Shown piece after piece: positions 15,723-17,643 of a DNA stretch of 17,643 nucleotides. Origin of the DNA: Gracilimonas sp040877545 (GTDB lineage: Bacteria; Bacteroidota; Rhodothermia; Balneolales; Balneolaceae); contig JBBDNN010000066.1 of the NCBI GenBank assembly GCA_040877545.1, forward strand, positions 1 through 17,643, written 5' to 3'. The notes beneath the pieces are model-generated. The model searched no databases. It was not told where the DNA came from and saw nothing but the letters and a program-made list of their open reading frames with translations. Numbering within the stretch: position 1 is the stretch's first letter; the number at the start of each line of letters is the position of its first letter. The translations under genes and the position numbers were made by a program.

Positions 15723-17643
15723 ATGGGAAAGATTATAGGAATTGACTTAGGAACAACGAACTCATGCGTTGCCGTAATGGAAGGCAACGAGCCGGTTGTA
15801 ATACAGAATAGCGAAGGCGGGAGGACCACTCCGTCGGTAGTTGCTTTCACCAAAGATGGTGAGCGGCTGGTAGGAGCCCCGGCAAAACGTCAGGCTATCA
15901 CCAACCCGGATAAAACCGTTGCCTCTGTAAAACGATTTATGGGTCGCAAATTTGATGAGGTAAAGGAAGAAACCAAACAGGTAGCTTACGAAATTGCCAA
16001 AGCTGATGACGGCACTGCCCGTGTAAAAGTAGAAGACCGCTTATATGCACCGCAGGAAATTTCAGCAATGGTACTTCAGAAAATGAAGCAAACGGCAGAA
16101 GAATATTTGGGCGAAAAGGTGACAGAAGCAGTTATTACCGTTCCTGCCTATTTCAACGATGCCCAGCGTAAAGCCACGCAGGAAGCAGGTAAAATTGCCG
16201 GCCTTGATGTAAAACGAATCATCAACGAGCCTACTGCTGCATCTCTGGCTTATGGGCTGGATAAAAAAGAAACCGACCAAACTATTGCGGTGTATGATCT
16301 CGGTGGAGGAACTTTTGATGTTTCCATTCTTGAGTTGGGCGACGGTGTATTTGAAGTAAAATCAACCCACGGCGATACCCATCTTGGTGGCGATGATTTT
16401 GATCAGCGCGTTATTGATTTTCTTGCCGACGAGTTTAAAAAAGAAGAAGGAATTGATCTTCGCAAAGATCCAATGGCCATGCAGCGTTTGAAGGATGCAG
16501 CCGAGAAAGCCAAAATTGAGCTTTCCAGTTCACAAAAAACAAATGTGAACCTGCCCTTTGTAACCGCTACACAGGACGGCCCAAAGCATTTAAATATTGA
16601 TTTAAGCCGCTCTAAATTTGAACAGTTGGTAGATGATCTTGTGAAACGATCTATCACACCATGTGAAAAAGCACTGAAAGACGCCGGTTTCTCCAAAGAC
16701 AAAATTGACCAGGTAATTCTGGTAGGTGGATCAACACGTATTCCTAAAATTCAGGAAGCCGTGAAAAAATTCTTTGGCAAAGAACCAAGCAAAGGCGTTA
16801 ACCCTGATGAGGTAGTTGCCGTTGGTGCTGCCATTCAAGGCGGGGTACTTTCCGGTGATGTTGAAGATGTTGTATTGTTGGATGTAACTCCCCTTACACT
16901 TGGTATCGAAACACTGGGCGGGGTTATGACTCCGTTGATTGAAGCAAATAGCACTATCCCAACCAGTAAATCCCAGACCTTTTCTACTGCTGCGGCTAAT
17001 CAGTCGAGTGTGGAAATTCATGTACTACAGGGTGAACGAGCCAAAGCTGTTGATAACAGAACGCTCGGACGCTTTCACCTTGATGGAATTCCACCCGCAC
17101 CACGTGGTGTACCTCAGATTGAGGTTACCTTTGATATTGACGCCAATGGCGTGCTGAATATCAAAGCGCTGGATAAAGGAACCGGAAAAGAACAAAGTAT
17201 TCGAATCGAATCCTCTTCTGGTTTAAGTGATGAGGAGATCGAAAAAATGAAAAAAGCTGCCGATGAGCACGCTGATGAAGATCAGAAGCTGCGCGACCGG
17301 GTAGAGAAACTGAATCAGGCCGACAGTTTGATCTTCTCTACAAAGAAACAGCTTGAGGAATACGGCGATAAAATTTCTGAAGACAATAAAACTGCTATCG
17401 AAAGCGCAATTGAAAAATTGGAAACCGCTCATAAAGAAGAAAATATCGAAGAGATAGATTCGGCTATTGAAGCGGTGAATGCAGCATGGTCGGCTGCTTC
17501 CGAGGAGATTTATAAAGCTACTCAGGAAGAAGCCGCTGCTGAAGGAGCCCCCGGAGGGGAAGCTGCTGGCGATGCCGGTACATCAACAGAAGATAGTGAC
17601 AGTGAAGGCGGCGATGATGCCGTTGACGCCGATTACGAAGTGG
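15723..17643 (+). CDS. dnaK: Chaperone DnaK (Hsp70), cut by the window end
   Basis: 640 codons are present and the frame is open at the window edge, so only the last few residues of the acidic tail are missing. Signatures: IDLGTTNSCV (7-16), the phosphate-binding VYDLGGGTFDVS (about 189-200), VILVGGSTRIPK (about 333-344), and the linker VVLLDVTPLTLG (about 381-392) joining the ATPase and peptide-binding domains. The helical lid is followed by a glycine- and acid-rich tail (EGGDDAVDADYEV). DnaK refolds and disaggregates proteins in ATP-driven cycles with DnaJ and GrpE, neither of which is in this window. The start MGKIIGIDLG is unambiguous. The 81 bp before it hold no CIRCE element and no good -24/-12 match; cotranscription with hsp20 is likely. 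Confidence 0.98.
   Translation, partial: MGKIIGIDLGTTNSCVAVMEGNEPVVIQNSEGGRTTPSVVAFTKDGERLVGAPAKRQAITNPDKTVASVKRFMGRKFDEVKEETKQVAYEIAKADDGTARVKVEDRLYAPQEISAMVLQKMKQTAEEYLGEKVTEAVITVPAYFNDAQRKATQEAGKIAGLDVKRIINEPTAASLAYGLDKKETDQTIAVYDLGGGTFDVSILELGDGVFEVKSTHGDTHLGGDDFDQRVIDFLADEFKKEEGIDLRKDPMAMQRLKDAAEKAKIELSSSQKTNVNLPFVTATQDGPKHLNIDLSRSKFEQLVDDLVKRSITPCEKALKDAGFSKDKIDQVILVGGSTRIPKIQEAVKKFFGKEPSKGVNPDEVVAVGAAIQGGVLSGDVEDVVLLDVTPLTLGIETLGGVMTPLIEANSTIPTSKSQTFSTAAANQSSVEIHVLQGERAKAVDNRTLGRFHLDGIPPAPRGVPQIEVTFDIDANGVLNIKALDKGTGKEQSIRIESSSGLSDEEIEKMKKAADEHADEDQKLRDRVEKLNQADSLIFSTKKQLEEYGDKISEDNKTAIESAIEKLETAHKEENIEEIDSAIEAVNAAWSAASEEIYKATQEEAAAEGAPGGEAAGDAGTSTEDSDSEGGDDAVDADYEV

Overview
The window is a gene-dense stretch of a bacterial chromosome, most likely from the Bacteroidota/Balneolota side of the tree. 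Reasons: a secreted 6-bladed beta-propeller protein with a GRGPGE motif, a BatA/von Willebrand A membrane protein with the two-helix N-terminus common in that group, almost no Shine-Dalgarno sequences before the start codons, and moderate GC (roughly 40-45% by eye, with the first gene clearly more AT-rich). The phylum is an inference; there is no rRNA here to settle it.

Layout. Positions 1-1355: three consecutive hairpins, then an AT-rich secreted beta-propeller gene, then a short intergenic stretch with a possible remnant C-terminus. Positions 1356-2252: a TIGR01777/YfcH-type sugar-nucleotide epimerase-like gene. Positions 2326-4962 (minus): a large lipoprotein with an unrecognised N-terminal half and a beta-propeller C-terminal half. 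Positions 5074-14111 (plus): a tightly spaced run of six genes, BatA-like vWA protein, small membrane protein with a PH-like domain, hflX, CBS-ACT protein, a 999-residue secreted TPR protein, and aroA. The first four are separated by 3-18 nt and look like one operon. Positions 14296-14934 (minus): a DUF2459/TIGR02117 lipoprotein. Positions 15207 to the end: hsp20 followed by dnaK, whose last few codons lie past the window edge.

How the genes fit together. The window mixes housekeeping functions (shikimate pathway, HflX ribosome-associated GTPase, DnaK and Hsp20 chaperones) with envelope proteins (two lipoproteins, two other secreted proteins, two membrane proteins). HflX, Hsp20 and DnaK are all linked to proteotoxic or heat stress in other bacteria.

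The most interesting signal is upstream of hsp20. A sequence with the conserved bases and exact spacing of a sigma-54 (-24/-12) promoter lies at 15155-15171, about 25 nt before the start codon once the transcription start is allowed for. Just upstream, at 15107-15133, is a tandem 12-bp repeat with partly symmetric ends that could be an activator site. No CIRCE element is visible. This suggests enhancer-dependent, sigma-54 control of a small heat-shock protein. I see no defence system, integrase, transposase, CRISPR array, tRNA or rRNA in the window.
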